Of a stretch of DNA of 64,000 nucleotides, positions 36,001-46,368 are shown in pieces (positions within the stretch are counted from its first letter, which is position 1; each line of letters begins with the position of its first letter). The notes under the pieces were generated by a model. That model saw nothing but the letters and a program-made list of their open reading frames with translations. It did no database searches and was not told where the DNA came from. The stretch is from NCBI GenBank assembly GCA_014898425.1, contig RCSZ01000011.1, forward strand, positions 494,501 through 558,500, in the 5' to 3' direction. This stretch comes from Botryotinia globosa (Eukaryota > Ascomycota > Leotiomycetes > Helotiales > Sclerotiniaceae). The position numbers and the translations under genes were made by a program.

Positions 36001-36454
36001 AGAGGAGAAATTGAAGGCAATGGAGGAGCAAGTGAGAACCGCTCAAAACAAGGCTACCAAAGCAGAGGAGAAATTGAAGGCAATGGAGGAGCAAGCTAGC
36101 ACCGCTCAAAACAAGGCTACCAAAGCAGAGGAGAAATTGAAGGCAATAGAAGAACAAGCTAGCACCGCTCAAAACGAGGCTGCTAAAGCGGGTGAGAAAG
36201 TCAAGGAAATGGAGGAACAAGCCAGCACTGCTCGAGACAAGGTTGCCAAAGTGGAAGCGAGTCTGCAGGACAAAGAGACCGCGAGACAGGCTGCTCAAAG
36301 CGAACTTGATGATCTACTGATGGTTTTCGGCGACATGGAGGAGAAGGTGACAAAGTATAAGGAACGTTTAAAGGCCCTCGGTGAGAACGTATCCGACGAT
36401 GAGGACGATGACGATGATGATGATGAAGACGAAGAAGAGTCAGGTGTGGATTAA
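33048..36454 (+). CDS. USO1: vesicle tethering factor Uso1/p115
   Basis: Golgi tether for ER-derived vesicles, a long homodimeric coiled coil acting with Ypt1/Rab1 upstream of SNARE pairing. Exons 33048-33074, 33191-34117, 34170-35410, 35456-35798 and 35849-36454; 1,047 residues. The globular armadillo-type head begins just after the first intron: SRLTSSTLLEDRRAACLGLR, then KDGEDVDSIKVVLETLLFLF and ITLLLDFLDTNDFYSRLYSL. The head continues through GLLDLTLSVP to about residue 650. The remainder is coiled coil, with a 21-residue repeat in the last exon and a highly acidic C-terminal tail (DDEDDDDDDDEDEEE), as in other family members. The first exon gives only MSKVGETIS; fungal homologues usually have a somewhat longer MFRILEAP-like start, and no in-frame upstream ATG exists before a stop. 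The start is therefore less certain. Confidence 0.92.
35950..36240 (+). repeat. 63-bp tandem coding repeat in the USO1 coiled coil
   Basis: Four to five units of about 63 bp encode a 21-residue heptad triplet of the form MEEQ-x-STAQNKATKAEEKLKA. The first three units are almost identical at DNA level and later ones diverge. Twenty-one residues equals three heptads, so unit changes keep coiled-coil register. Confidence 0.88.
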
Positions 36455-37008
36455 CCCAAAACTTTGTTTGTCTCACATTTGATATGCATCGGGGATTTCA
36501 ATGGGGCGCATGCATATCAAACCACATTCAAATAAGACAGACCATTCAAGTTTGAGAGGTTTGAAAATCTGAAGATTATTGTAGGTATCGTAGGATAGGA
36601 GGAACAACCGCAAAACTCGGTTATCCATTGAATTCATTTCACTGCCAATCTTAGGGCTTCAATGCTAGAACTAAAGTTTGAAAATAAATGACCAACACCA
36701 AGTACTCAATGTACGCATTCTGTGCTCCAGTGCAAGAAACTTTGCACCTTGGTGTTCTAGGCAGGCAGAGTGAGTTTAATCGGATCCTCGTAGGCAAAAT
36801 TCATGCATTCGCTGCACTCTAGTCTTCTCTCGATTGATTGATACCTCTGCGGTTAAAACGCAGGATTTGAACGCTCTTGAAGAGAGCTCTCCTCTTCGAA
36901 ACATGTAGCGCGGGATGATAGTATTGATAATATAATGTTCTCGTGGCCAAAATCTAAGAAATCTTACCATGCATCTTGATGCCAATCACCTATCTCATTT
37001 CAAAGTTC
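36455..37008. other. intergenic, 3' of USO1
   Basis: No supported gene. The minus-strand ORF at 36776-36985 is basic and featureless and is probably chance. Confidence 0.45.
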
Positions 37009-37321
37009 CTAATGATTTCGTTGTAGATTATTTACTCTGGCGAGTACCCTAGACTTGATGTGATCATGGCATCGCTCCACACCAGGTTGGTAATGATGTC
37101 CAATAAGTGCTCCACAGATCAAAGTTCCAAGGCCAGTGACATGACTAGGTAGAGCAAAAGCACTCAAGTTATAACTGTAATCTTTTTTGACCGTAAAGTA
37201 TACACCTAAGAAGAGATTCAAGGCTATGAAGATGATAATTACGAATGTAATACAAACGCAACCTCGTTATGTATATACCTAATTGACGTATGTTCTCTCT
37301 TGTAAATAGAAAGATGTGCAT
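37009..37321 (-). CDS. possible small membrane protein, unknown
   Basis: I do not recognise this. A two-exon model (37279-37321 and 37009-37223; 55-bp intron ending TTCATAG) gives 85 residues starting MHIFLFTRENIRQL. It has two hydrophobic stretches (ALNLFLGVYFTV and VTGLGTLICGALIG) and a basic C-terminal end (HDHIKSRVLARVNNL). The hydrophobic pattern and clean splice phase are suggestive. The gene is small and unsupported by family resemblance, so it may be chance, or the 3' remnant of a longer gene. Confidence 0.25.
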
Positions 37322-37678
37322 GTGAATCGGCTCTCGTGGTGTCTGCCTCGAGTCCTGGACAGAGAATCCTTCGAATGTTATGAAAAGTATTCTGATCTAC
37401 TTCTTTGTTGATTCCTTCCTCAATCTTCAGAGGTTTCACAATCAACATCATAGTAGATAGATAAACCCGTTGAAAGAAAAATGTGTAACAACTGGATTCA
37501 TTCAATACATTGATGTTTTAGATTGTCAGCCTTCAGTTAATATACATAGGGAGCAAAACCCGCCAAAGATCGGTAAAAAAAAAACCACTGAAGAAGCGGG
37601 GTTGTACAGGCCACAAACGCGAAATCCACGTCGAAACCACAGCACCGCGACATCCCTACCCACCCACAACGCGCCAGG
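37322..37678. other. intergenic upstream region
   Basis: No gene is supported. It holds the promoter of the plus-strand gene at 37679. Confidence 0.45.
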
Positions 37679-39479
37679 ATGTTGAGCTCCCCATCTTCAT
37701 TTCACACGGCTTTGGATTTTCCATCGTCGCCGTCTCCGTCCTCTATGGCAGACAGCACAGATGAACGCGGGAATTCTTTAGAGAATCCGCAATATTGCCA
37801 TGCAAACAAAATCTCTAGAGAAATTGAGGACCATGTCAAAATATACTTTGATGAGCGGATGTGTACGGATTCATATTTTGACTACATTGGTTGTTGAGCG
37901 ACTACTTACATTATAAATAGACAACCACGCCCTCATCTTACTTTCCGATGTCCTTGTCTCTGGAATTTCACATTCAACTACAACCTCGAAAGCTGCCTGT
38001 ATACCGAACCCCAAGTTTCTACAAATAGCCAGCACATTGCTAGTACATCCTATCACTACAACTCGAGCCCAGCATGATCATGTTGAAGTAGCCTCCAGAT
38101 CCATTACTCTTCTACGAAATACCCTTGCTGAAATTGGTCCTAAGAATGCCAATCTCCAAAAAGCATTTTCATTTGAATCTGGCAGACACACCCGTCGAGT
38201 CTATGGCGATGGAGAGAGTGATTCTAACAGTGATGACGACGATGACATAAAAGGGATTATATCTCAAAATGGACTGTGGAGATGCGCCAAGGACTTCTGG
38301 CAAATAGTGGGCTGGTCATTTAATTGCAGCGTTAGGTATCCCAAGAGGTGGAGGTATTGGAAGGTTCTTTTGGAGTATCTATTAGATGTACTGGATGCGG
38401 ACTGGCACGAGCGAGAGACTATGGATGAAGCGGCATTCAACGCTCAAGTCAATCAGAGCCAAGGGAGTGAGGAGCTTCCTCCCGGTCATGAGATGCTTCA
38501 AGGTTCGTTACTGGTACAATATCTAGGCGTCTCTGGTCAAAATCGCAATGGGACCGCTGTTAGGCGGATTGTAAAGGCAGCCTTTGCGGACGGATCCGCG
38601 CAATCCATGAAGGCATATCCAGAAATTTTTGAGAGTGAAACCAAAGACATCAAGAAAGACGAATCACAAAAACGAAAATGGGAGGACAGCAAAGATATTA
38701 AGGAAATAGGCTTTGGTGATTTCGATGAAGAGGAAGAGGGAGATCTAGCATCAGATACATCAGAGGGTCAAGAGGAAGTAGTCTCAAAGCAGGGCAAGAA
38801 AGGCGGCCTAACATATTCTTCCAATATTGGAGACTCGGACTCTATTCGCTTGCGTCAAAGAATCATAACTCTGGTAGGAAATTTCATCCTGTCTTTCAAA
38901 ATCCCATACTAAACTTCGCAGCTATCACGCGTTTCCGCGACTATTCCGCAAAAATCCATGCCTCTACGTGATGTTTACGATCTCCTCGCAGAGTTCACCG
39001 TAGCACTTCCTATCGCATCGTTTTCACTTCTCCTCAATATCTCGCATACATCACCTTTTCCTTCTGTGGTGCTTGTCTCGCTTATACAATTATTATGCTC
39101 GCGATATCTTTCAAAATCTGCAGTTCGACCTCAAGATGTTGAGGATTTCAAGAACGACACACTCACGCAACGAATCCTCGAGATCTGTTATCTTCCGCAT
39201 TGTCCTATGACTTCATCCATAGAGGACAATGCCAAATATTCGATCTTGGTGGAAAATCTATTCCGCCTATTCTTGACGGATTGTGAAGGTCTTCACACAC
39301 CTGATTTAGATGATGCGATTGAAAGGGGAATCAGCGCAAGAGAGAAGAAGTGCAAGACGGATGGCAGACGGAAAGCAGATGCAACGAAGAAGGAGGAGGA
39401 AATTGCAAAGTTCTTTCTAGATGCAAGCTCAAGAAGACTAAGAAGTTTAGTGGACTGGGTAGAAGAGTCTAGTACTTAG
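37679..39479 (+). CDS. conserved-looking fungal protein of unknown function
   Basis: I cannot name this gene. Exons 37679-37862, 37921-38873 and 38922-39479; introns of 58 and 48 bp; 564 residues. For the first intron I chose donor GTACGG (giving FDERMYNHALILLSDVL), because the other in-frame donor would make an intron of only about 31 bp. An internal Met at about residue 23 is an alternative start. The protein is largely helical in appearance, with an acidic Ser/Asp stretch (SDSNSDDDDD) near residue 155, an FWQIVGWSFNCSV / RYPKRWRYWKVLLEYLLDVLDADW aromatic segment, and a Lys/Glu-rich middle with EEEEGD. A hydrophobic helical part follows (LASFSLLLNI-like, VVLVSLIQLLCSRYLS), then a Lys-rich tail. 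No signal peptide or clear catalytic motif is seen. The regular structure and good phase argue for a real gene. Confidence 0.78.
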
Positions 39480-39788
39480 TTGGATTATTAAAATCGCATT
39501 GGAGTTAATCACGTTTGGACTGAAGGAGTTCACGTCAGCAAGGAGTTTATTGGCCATTGGAGTTCTCAACGATACCATTTGTTATCATGTCACGGAGGAA
39601 AAGGGTTTGCCAATTTTACGGGTTACTTAGCTACAGTGGCTCGTGGAAATAGTAGCAAAAATGTGGCACTTCGAGCAAGATTATATCTTGACAGTTACTC
39701 ATAAAGTAACATTAAGATACAGGGTGGGCGAAATTGACCTTCTACTTCGTACATTTAGAATCATAATTACTTTAATAATATTAATACG
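39480..39788. other. short convergent intergenic region
   Basis: About 300 bases of 3' flanks of two converging genes. Nothing else seen. Confidence 0.45.
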
Positions 39789-40527
39789 TTATCTTCGAGC
39801 TGCTGGCATATCATTTGGATCCCAGGCCTGGGGTTGCCACTCTTCACTTGGTCCTCCTCTTGCCTTCTTCCATGGATCATCCTTATATTTCTTCTCCTCT
39901 CTCGGCTGTGTCGCCGCATCATACTGTATTTCATCACTCGCCGGCTTTTCCGTAGTAACCACACTCTCCTCTACCTTCCCAGCCTCACTCGCAATAGCAT
40001 TTGCCACACCCTTCCCATCCCCCCTCGGATCCGTTCCCGTGTACGCCCCTCCATCTCGGACTTGTGTGGCCGGCAACGCCTGCTGCCTCGTCGCTGGCTG
40101 ATCCAGAAAACTCGCTTTCGCATTCCATCTCTCATCAGCCTGTCTAGCTAGTACCTTTAATCTTTCCTGCCTCGCTAAATCTCCCAGCAATTCTTCTACA
40201 CTAGGTGGATCTTCGCGTGTATGCCGTAGCCACTGATGCCACTGGGGACTTATCTTTACATCTGAATATTGAATCGAGGATGGGGTTTGGACTATTCTGC
40301 GCATACGACCTGCGGTTATAGCGTCGCGGAACTCCCAGAAGGAATTATTTTGGAGATCGAGACCTGGAGTGCGTTGCTTAGCTTCATGAAGGGGGGGAGA
40401 GGAGTGGCGAGTTGGGAGGGCAGAGTGAAGTATACGAACCGACGAAGAAGCGTTTGCGCCAGGGAAGACGCAGGGCTTTCCATTGGTACCAGGCTTTGCG
40501 AATTGGTGATAGCGGTTTGGTAGACAT
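39789..40527 (-). CDS. NDUFAF2/B17.2L-like complex I assembly factor
   Basis: NDUFAF2 (mimitin, B17.2L) is a mitochondrial assembly factor that sits on late complex I intermediates in the place later taken by subunit NDUFA12. Exons 40440-40527 and 39789-40363, with a 76-bp intron; 220 residues. It starts MSTKPLSPIRKAWYQWKALR, then RFFVGLDLQNNSFWEF across the junction, and RRIVQ with YSDVKISPQWHQWLRHTR, the family hallmark around WHQWL. After EDPPSVEELLGDLARQ the rest is a Pro/Glu/Lys-rich tail (KYKDDPWKKARGGPSEEWQPQAW), longer than in the human protein. NDUFA12 itself is the alternative, but the tail and the RHTREDPPS text fit the assembly factor better. Confidence 0.82.
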
Positions 40528-43500
40528 TTTTTTGGTGGTATCTTGTTGAGGTTGTAATAAAATGTACACTGAACTTTCTTGGGTACAGTATCTAGAATTC
40601 CAGGTCCTTTGAATTTCTTCAGCCTTATGAGCAATAAAGATCCGAAGTTTAACCACTACCAATCAACAGTCACCTAAATCAAATATTGCATGGAGCTGTT
40701 GCACATTGATACAGCTACAGGTTGGATCACTATTACTTGTAGAGATGTGAAGTCCAATCAATACATATCTCTCTGTCTACGAGACTATACATCGAAGTCG
40801 AATTACCTTTCTACATGGTACCGACATGGAAAGTGTTAAAATTGATAGATGTGGGAGTGTGGGAGTGTGGCTCGGGCGATATGGATCAATACCTAGCGGC
40901 GGCAGTTAAATTTATCTTATCAGGGCACCCGTCTCAAGTCCATGGTTCTAGACTTAATTTTTCTTTCCACACTCTCCAGCTTCACAACGTTCCTATCCGC
41001 CACTTCACCCAAACATTTTATTTTCGTAAATTCTGATACAAGATGACGAAGCTGCAGGTTTATTATGCTGGATGACACTTTTACTTTTACTCATTTTCAC
41101 CACAATTAATTGGTAGCTTACGCAACAAGAGTTACATCTGAACAGGCTTCGCTCTCGCAATTGTTCATCATCACAACACCTCGAGCATAAGATGTTTCTG
41201 CTAATTGATCTCAAGGCAGATGAAGACGACAGCGCAATCGGAGCTCGTGTCGTTCTTTCCAAGTTGCCAATTTTTCGTATTGGATTATTAAGATATGATG
41301 CATTCCACGTCTCAGCGTTCAGCGCAAGATACAATGCTATGTCGCCGAGCCTGCATTTAGCAGTTTATGTCTCACACCCGCAACTCGCTATCCACTCTGG
41401 TGATTGACGGGGAACTCATCCAAACGAATTCCAATGCATGTACATCAAATGCCGGAAATACTCAGAATGTTCAAACTCTTCGGAGGAACTGTTACAATTT
41501 TCACGGCCGAGAACCCTTTCATGAACTGATAAATCCGATTCCGCTTCAATGGAGTTATTTACACCTGCATGTCCACTTACGATCAACGCTGGTGTTTATG
41601 AATTGTGATTACCAACTCAACCCCAACAATTCCGAGATCCCGATTCTTCTATCAATAGAACGGAGATAATTCTTGATGTCTTGGTCGGAAAAATCCTGTT
41701 GATGTAGCTCGATGGAAGATTTCGGAAGAAACTATGTATGTCGTTGAGATGCGGTCAGAAATGGGGGGGGTCCAGACTCAAGGAAAAGAATTAATGTGGG
41801 AACGCCGCGGAACTTATGTCGCAGGAAGTAGTGAGGAAGAATCCAGAACATTACTGTATCAATAGATGGAAGCGACAAACGCTCTCTATTTGGAAATTAA
41901 ATCCGAATCCTAAGGTTCGACGTCGCGTAAGAATGTCATTTCGATGTGGCTTGCTCAAGCCTCACAGCCATGGCTGGCATCATGCATGTCTACCATGCGA
42001 TGAGGAAAACGATCTCACTGTGTACACTGTGTACACTGTCTCTGCATATCCCCATGGAGAAGTAATCCGCTAATCTCCTCGTTGATTCCGCGTTTAGGTG
42101 CCGTAAGATTCTTCCGGATGCTTGGGAACCTTTGGGTCAAGATGTACAGAATAGGGAAATGGAGGAGTGATGTATTGAGATTGGGAGAGGGAGAGGGAGA
42201 GGGAATACAGGAGTGCGAATTGAAATGAGTGTTCGATTGACTGAGCTTGATATTTATTCCAGTTCAAGACAATGAAGGTTGCAATTTCCCAATGGACATC
42301 TTCCAGATTTAATCGTAAGGAGATGAGTATTCTTTGGATTTATCCCATAACATGGAATCACTCATATGTGGAATCTCCGCCCTGCAAACTGGCGGCGTGG
42401 TACATATGTGCCAGTGTTACATTGTACACTGCGCGTGCTTTCGAAGATTCTTTTCGTGCAAGAGAATGATTTTCTTCATGCTGTGTAGCCAGCCCATTTT
42501 CACGGCGAGCCCGGCCAGATCCATAATTGGAAACAATCACGTTACCTCCACGTAGGAAATCATTTTGCATTTCACAATGTTGCGCTGAGCCGTAGTGACG
42601 CATAACTACTGCCTAAGACAGGTCGGGGCATAGTTGTTCGAATGTGAACATAAAATAATGTTTCTGGACCCTGCAGACGGAAGTTTATCGCTCACCCCGA
42701 AGATCAAGGGTTCTTCAAGGCTTAGTGGTCAACAAACACAGTGGCTGTGCAATGTGCATTGAACCTCCCCCACAAAAAAAACAAAAAAAGGTCGCTTGAA
42801 AGCTAGACCAGCATTGATCTCCTCTAGATTGATTAATGATCTCCAACACGCGAGTGAGAAACTGGCATTCTTGCGGGGAAAGTGAAGCTGTCATTCTCTC
42901 ATTTGTCCATTTACTATCTCTCGCTATCTCCTGCCAGTGAAATATTCTCGGGTCAGCTTTTCATGGATGTCGTGTTTGATGCCCACGTTGTTTTTTCAGT
43001 TTGCACGAGGTCCCTGCAGTAGTATGAAAGAGTCCCTGCTTGTAAAATTTTGCTTATGGAGTAGAATGTATCTTGTCAAAGTTTGCTGAGCCGCATTCAA
43101 CGACAGATAATAGCGAAGGAGGAGTCACCCATTTTCTCTTCTGCCTAGTAATGATATTGGGTTACGAATCGTAGCTTGGCACATTAAACCATCACCGGTA
43201 GGCCATTTGCTCCGGCTTAGCAATCCCCTAATGCCTCTTCCCCGAGGATTTGCGGACTTAAGCCGACGACATGTCACATATCCCGTGGGGACTTTCGAAG
43301 CAACCCAGCCAACTCCACTCGGTTATCGTGAGTGCCGTACCAAATCTTGATCGGCCGTTTCCCGATATGGCATCTTAAAAATTTAGCTTCAAGGCCATAT
43401 GAGTCAGCTCGGTTGAGCAAAGCTGACGTGGTGCATGACTCCTTCCTTGGTGAGGGTTGGGTTACTCAAGATGAGTCCTCTTTTGACTAGCATTGAGTAA

Positions 43501-46368
43501 AGGTACTAGGATAGCATGCATTGGCATATTCACGAATTGTGACCGATATGTTCCGTTTGCGGGGAAATTTCGAGTGACAAGTTGCATTCTTTGGTAGTCG
43601 GAGTTGCGGCGGGAAGGAGGAAGATTATTCATTGCGAGCCATTACATAGACCTAATTTTGGTCGGTGGATCGATGACTTTTCACAGGGGTCCACCAGGTC
43701 ATAATCAAATGACCAATCTATAGTATAGGTCCTTGGTAGCTATCATGGAAGGACAGATTGTAAAAAATGTTTTATCGATAGAATCAAGACGAGAAAATCA
43801 GGTCTTCGATAGGCCCCTCAGCCACTATTTTCAATAGCAAGTGCTGTAGAGAGAGACTACTGTACAGTTAAACAGCGGCTTCTTCATGGAGAGAGTTCAT
43901 TCATCGTATTCTGATTCTGATATATACTGGCAACGATCCAAGAAATCGACAAGCTGCCATTCATCGAAATCTGCATCGGATTTTATCAAAAATCGTAAAA
44001 TCCCATTCCGCATACCAAGGGAAACTAAACAAGGGTCAACATGTCGTGGTCATGGAAGAGGTGATCCCAAAGGAGTAACGGGATCCCCGCTTGGAAAATG
44101 TAACCTTGAAATTTACAAGGTAATTAAACCCGAGGAGATGGGAGTGCCGGTATCACTAGTGTCATCAATGGGTACCGCAAAGAAAGTCACATCTCTTCGT
44201 GTCTTTGTGTAACATCAGTACGACGAGTACGGATCTCGTACCACGCTGGTCGGGACTCTTCTAAAATCTAAAATCCAAAATATAAAATCTAGAATCGAGG
44301 AAAAGAGTTGGTACGAATGTGGCTGAACAATTGGACTTTCGTTTATCTGTCTTGGAGCATCAAAAATGAAATGGAATAAGAGGATCTGCATAGGATTAAC
44401 GGTATTCCCGACGAAGATTGACAAACGTTTTGCAAATCTCGATAGTCAGCACCTTATTTGACGAATGGGATCTTTAGCCCGCGAGCGAGTTGACGCTTAC
44501 AAGGAATGGGCTCGTAAATACGAAGGAATGGATACCTACCTAATGATACACTCCTCCTGTGGCTGTGCTTTGGGGAAATGGAATATCCGAGAACGGTGTC
44601 GACAGTTTCTTTGTTGCAAGTGCCGTGGTTCTTTGTCTTGGAACATCATGCATTTGTAACCCTATGGGATGCTTGGTGAGATTCGTACAACCTTACAAAT
44701 CCATTCTGTGTTATACAAGCGTTTCCCATTACACAAAGGACGACGCGATGGCTGTGAGGTGTGGACAACATTCCGTCGCTTCTCCGGGTTTCTCTCTTAC
44801 CTAGTGGAGGTACCTAGTGGGCAGTGTGGCTCGGACAATCTTCTGTGGCTTGTTACGAAGCATGACCTGGCCTCCCCGTCTTCCGTTGAGAGCCGAGCTA
44901 AGCACAACCTTATGCGCTAGGACTATCCCGCCGGAAATCTAAGGGTCTTTTTAGTTTGTGGGTAGTTGGTAGTTACTCATCTGGGTATTAAATTATAGAG
45001 CGAACTAAAATGGATATTAATAAATACGATCAATCTACTACGGAAGCGCGTAGCTACCTAGTAGGTATAATAGATACATCATACATGTTCCTTCAAGTAT
45101 CGAAGAATCAAGACCCAAGTAGGCATGGCATGTATGTGTACCGGTAGACCGAGATATAAGCTGCACACGATCATTTTCTCGTTTGGCGGTTAAGACTTGA
45201 TAAGTATTATTGGTTTTGATTTTGTCAGTCAAGATGTCACTGTTTTGTTTTGGGAAACTTTGAACTTTTCCTGCCAATGATCCTTGCTCATTGTGCGTCA
45301 TTATGGCTGCATGGACCCTTGCATGTCGAGTACATCTTCCACATCTTCCACATCTTCCGCATCTTCCACATCGTCTTGCCAAACCCTTGGTCGGACGCGG
45401 TTGTAACCCTACCCAGGACCCTACTTGCCAAAGAAAAAAGAAAAAGGAAGAAAAAAAAAGAAGAAGAAAAAAAAAATCTTTGGACTGTGCATGGTGTGCT
45501 GATGCTCTGATGCTTAATTTGTCAATCCTTGCGTAAGGGTCAGGAAGGGACGGGACCGATGGAAATCGTCACTCCATATCATGAATTTTTGGCCGGAAAG
45601 ATATCCTTCTTTCCTATATAGCTCTCCCCTTTAACCGATATCCATGTTATAGACACTCGTATCGTACATAATACACATATCATACATTATGATACATATC
45701 ACACTTATCATACTTATCATACACACTATCATCAACTTGTAGATCTTCACTTTTCTTGATCTTGGTTACTTTCTAGTCTCTCGATAGAATTCCATCATCA
45801 TATCATACCAGGCATCCATCTCCAGTTAATCCGTAATACTTTATCTCTACAAGTCTGGTGTCTGGTCTCGCTAGTGTCATTCGTCACCTTTTTTCCATTC
45901 CATCTCCAAAACACACCACGATACAAAAGCCAGACCACTTCCCCCCATCAGAGATAATAAATATCAAATACCCGTCACTGTCACTGTCAGCAAGAGAAAA
46001 GGGAAAAACAAAAGAAAAAGAAAGAAGAACTGAGAATCAAAAAATTCGATTTGGATCTGCTGACCTGATGATCTGATTATACATCAATTAACATCCGAAA
46101 TCCGATTATTCTATATCATTCCAAGAGATACTACGACCTACCCTCCTTGCTACCTTGCATCTAACTATCGAGGAACAAAAAAAGGTACCTCCCTCCCTCC
46201 TCATTCTTCCCTTTCTCCATATTCCAGGTTGATTCAGACTTTCCCGAGTACGAGTCACAGAAGACCGAGGTCGAAATGTTTTCCATACATACACATTCGC
46301 CACCTTGATAAAAGTCTAAACTCCTTGCTAAATAAAACCCTTTCACAGATCCTCAAAGCCATATCACT
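40528..46368. other. large gene-poor region upstream of the zinc-finger gene
   Basis: 5.8 kb without a gene I can support. Several 60-110 residue ORFs exist (for example 41367-41669, 43886-44212 and 44465-44659) but none shows family motifs, intron logic or biased composition. Short repeats occur: (GGGAGA)n near 42,185-42,202, a 9-bp CATCTTCCA tandem at about 45,331-45,372, and A/G tracts at 45,432-45,478. A run of ATCATAC-like words at 45,660-45,740 and an extensive leader just before 46,369 probably belong to the promoter and 5' UTR of the transcription-factor gene. Long upstream regions are common for fungal regulators. An unspliced noncoding RNA cannot be excluded. Confidence 0.5.
45331..45372 (+). 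repeat. 9-bp tandem repeat
   Basis: Four to five units of CATCTTCCA with one base varying between copies. It creates a His/Leu/Pro or His/Ile/Phe spurious ORF. Confidence 0.85.

Noticed and set aside
41005..41669. Overlapping ORFs of 71-109 residues on both strands
   Set aside because: No motif, no plausible splice extension, no coding bias visible.
43400..43406. TGAGTCA box in the gene-poor region
   Set aside because: Perfect core, but about 3 kb from any supported start codon. It shows that such 7-mers also occur by chance here.
43886..44212. 108-residue plus-strand ORF, Ser/Lys-rich
   Set aside because: No family resemblance and an isolated position. Its length is within chance expectation for this composition.
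45250..45536. ORFs with HLPHLPHLPH-like and Lys-rich runs
   Set aside because: Produced by the 9-bp tandem repeat and the following A/G tract.
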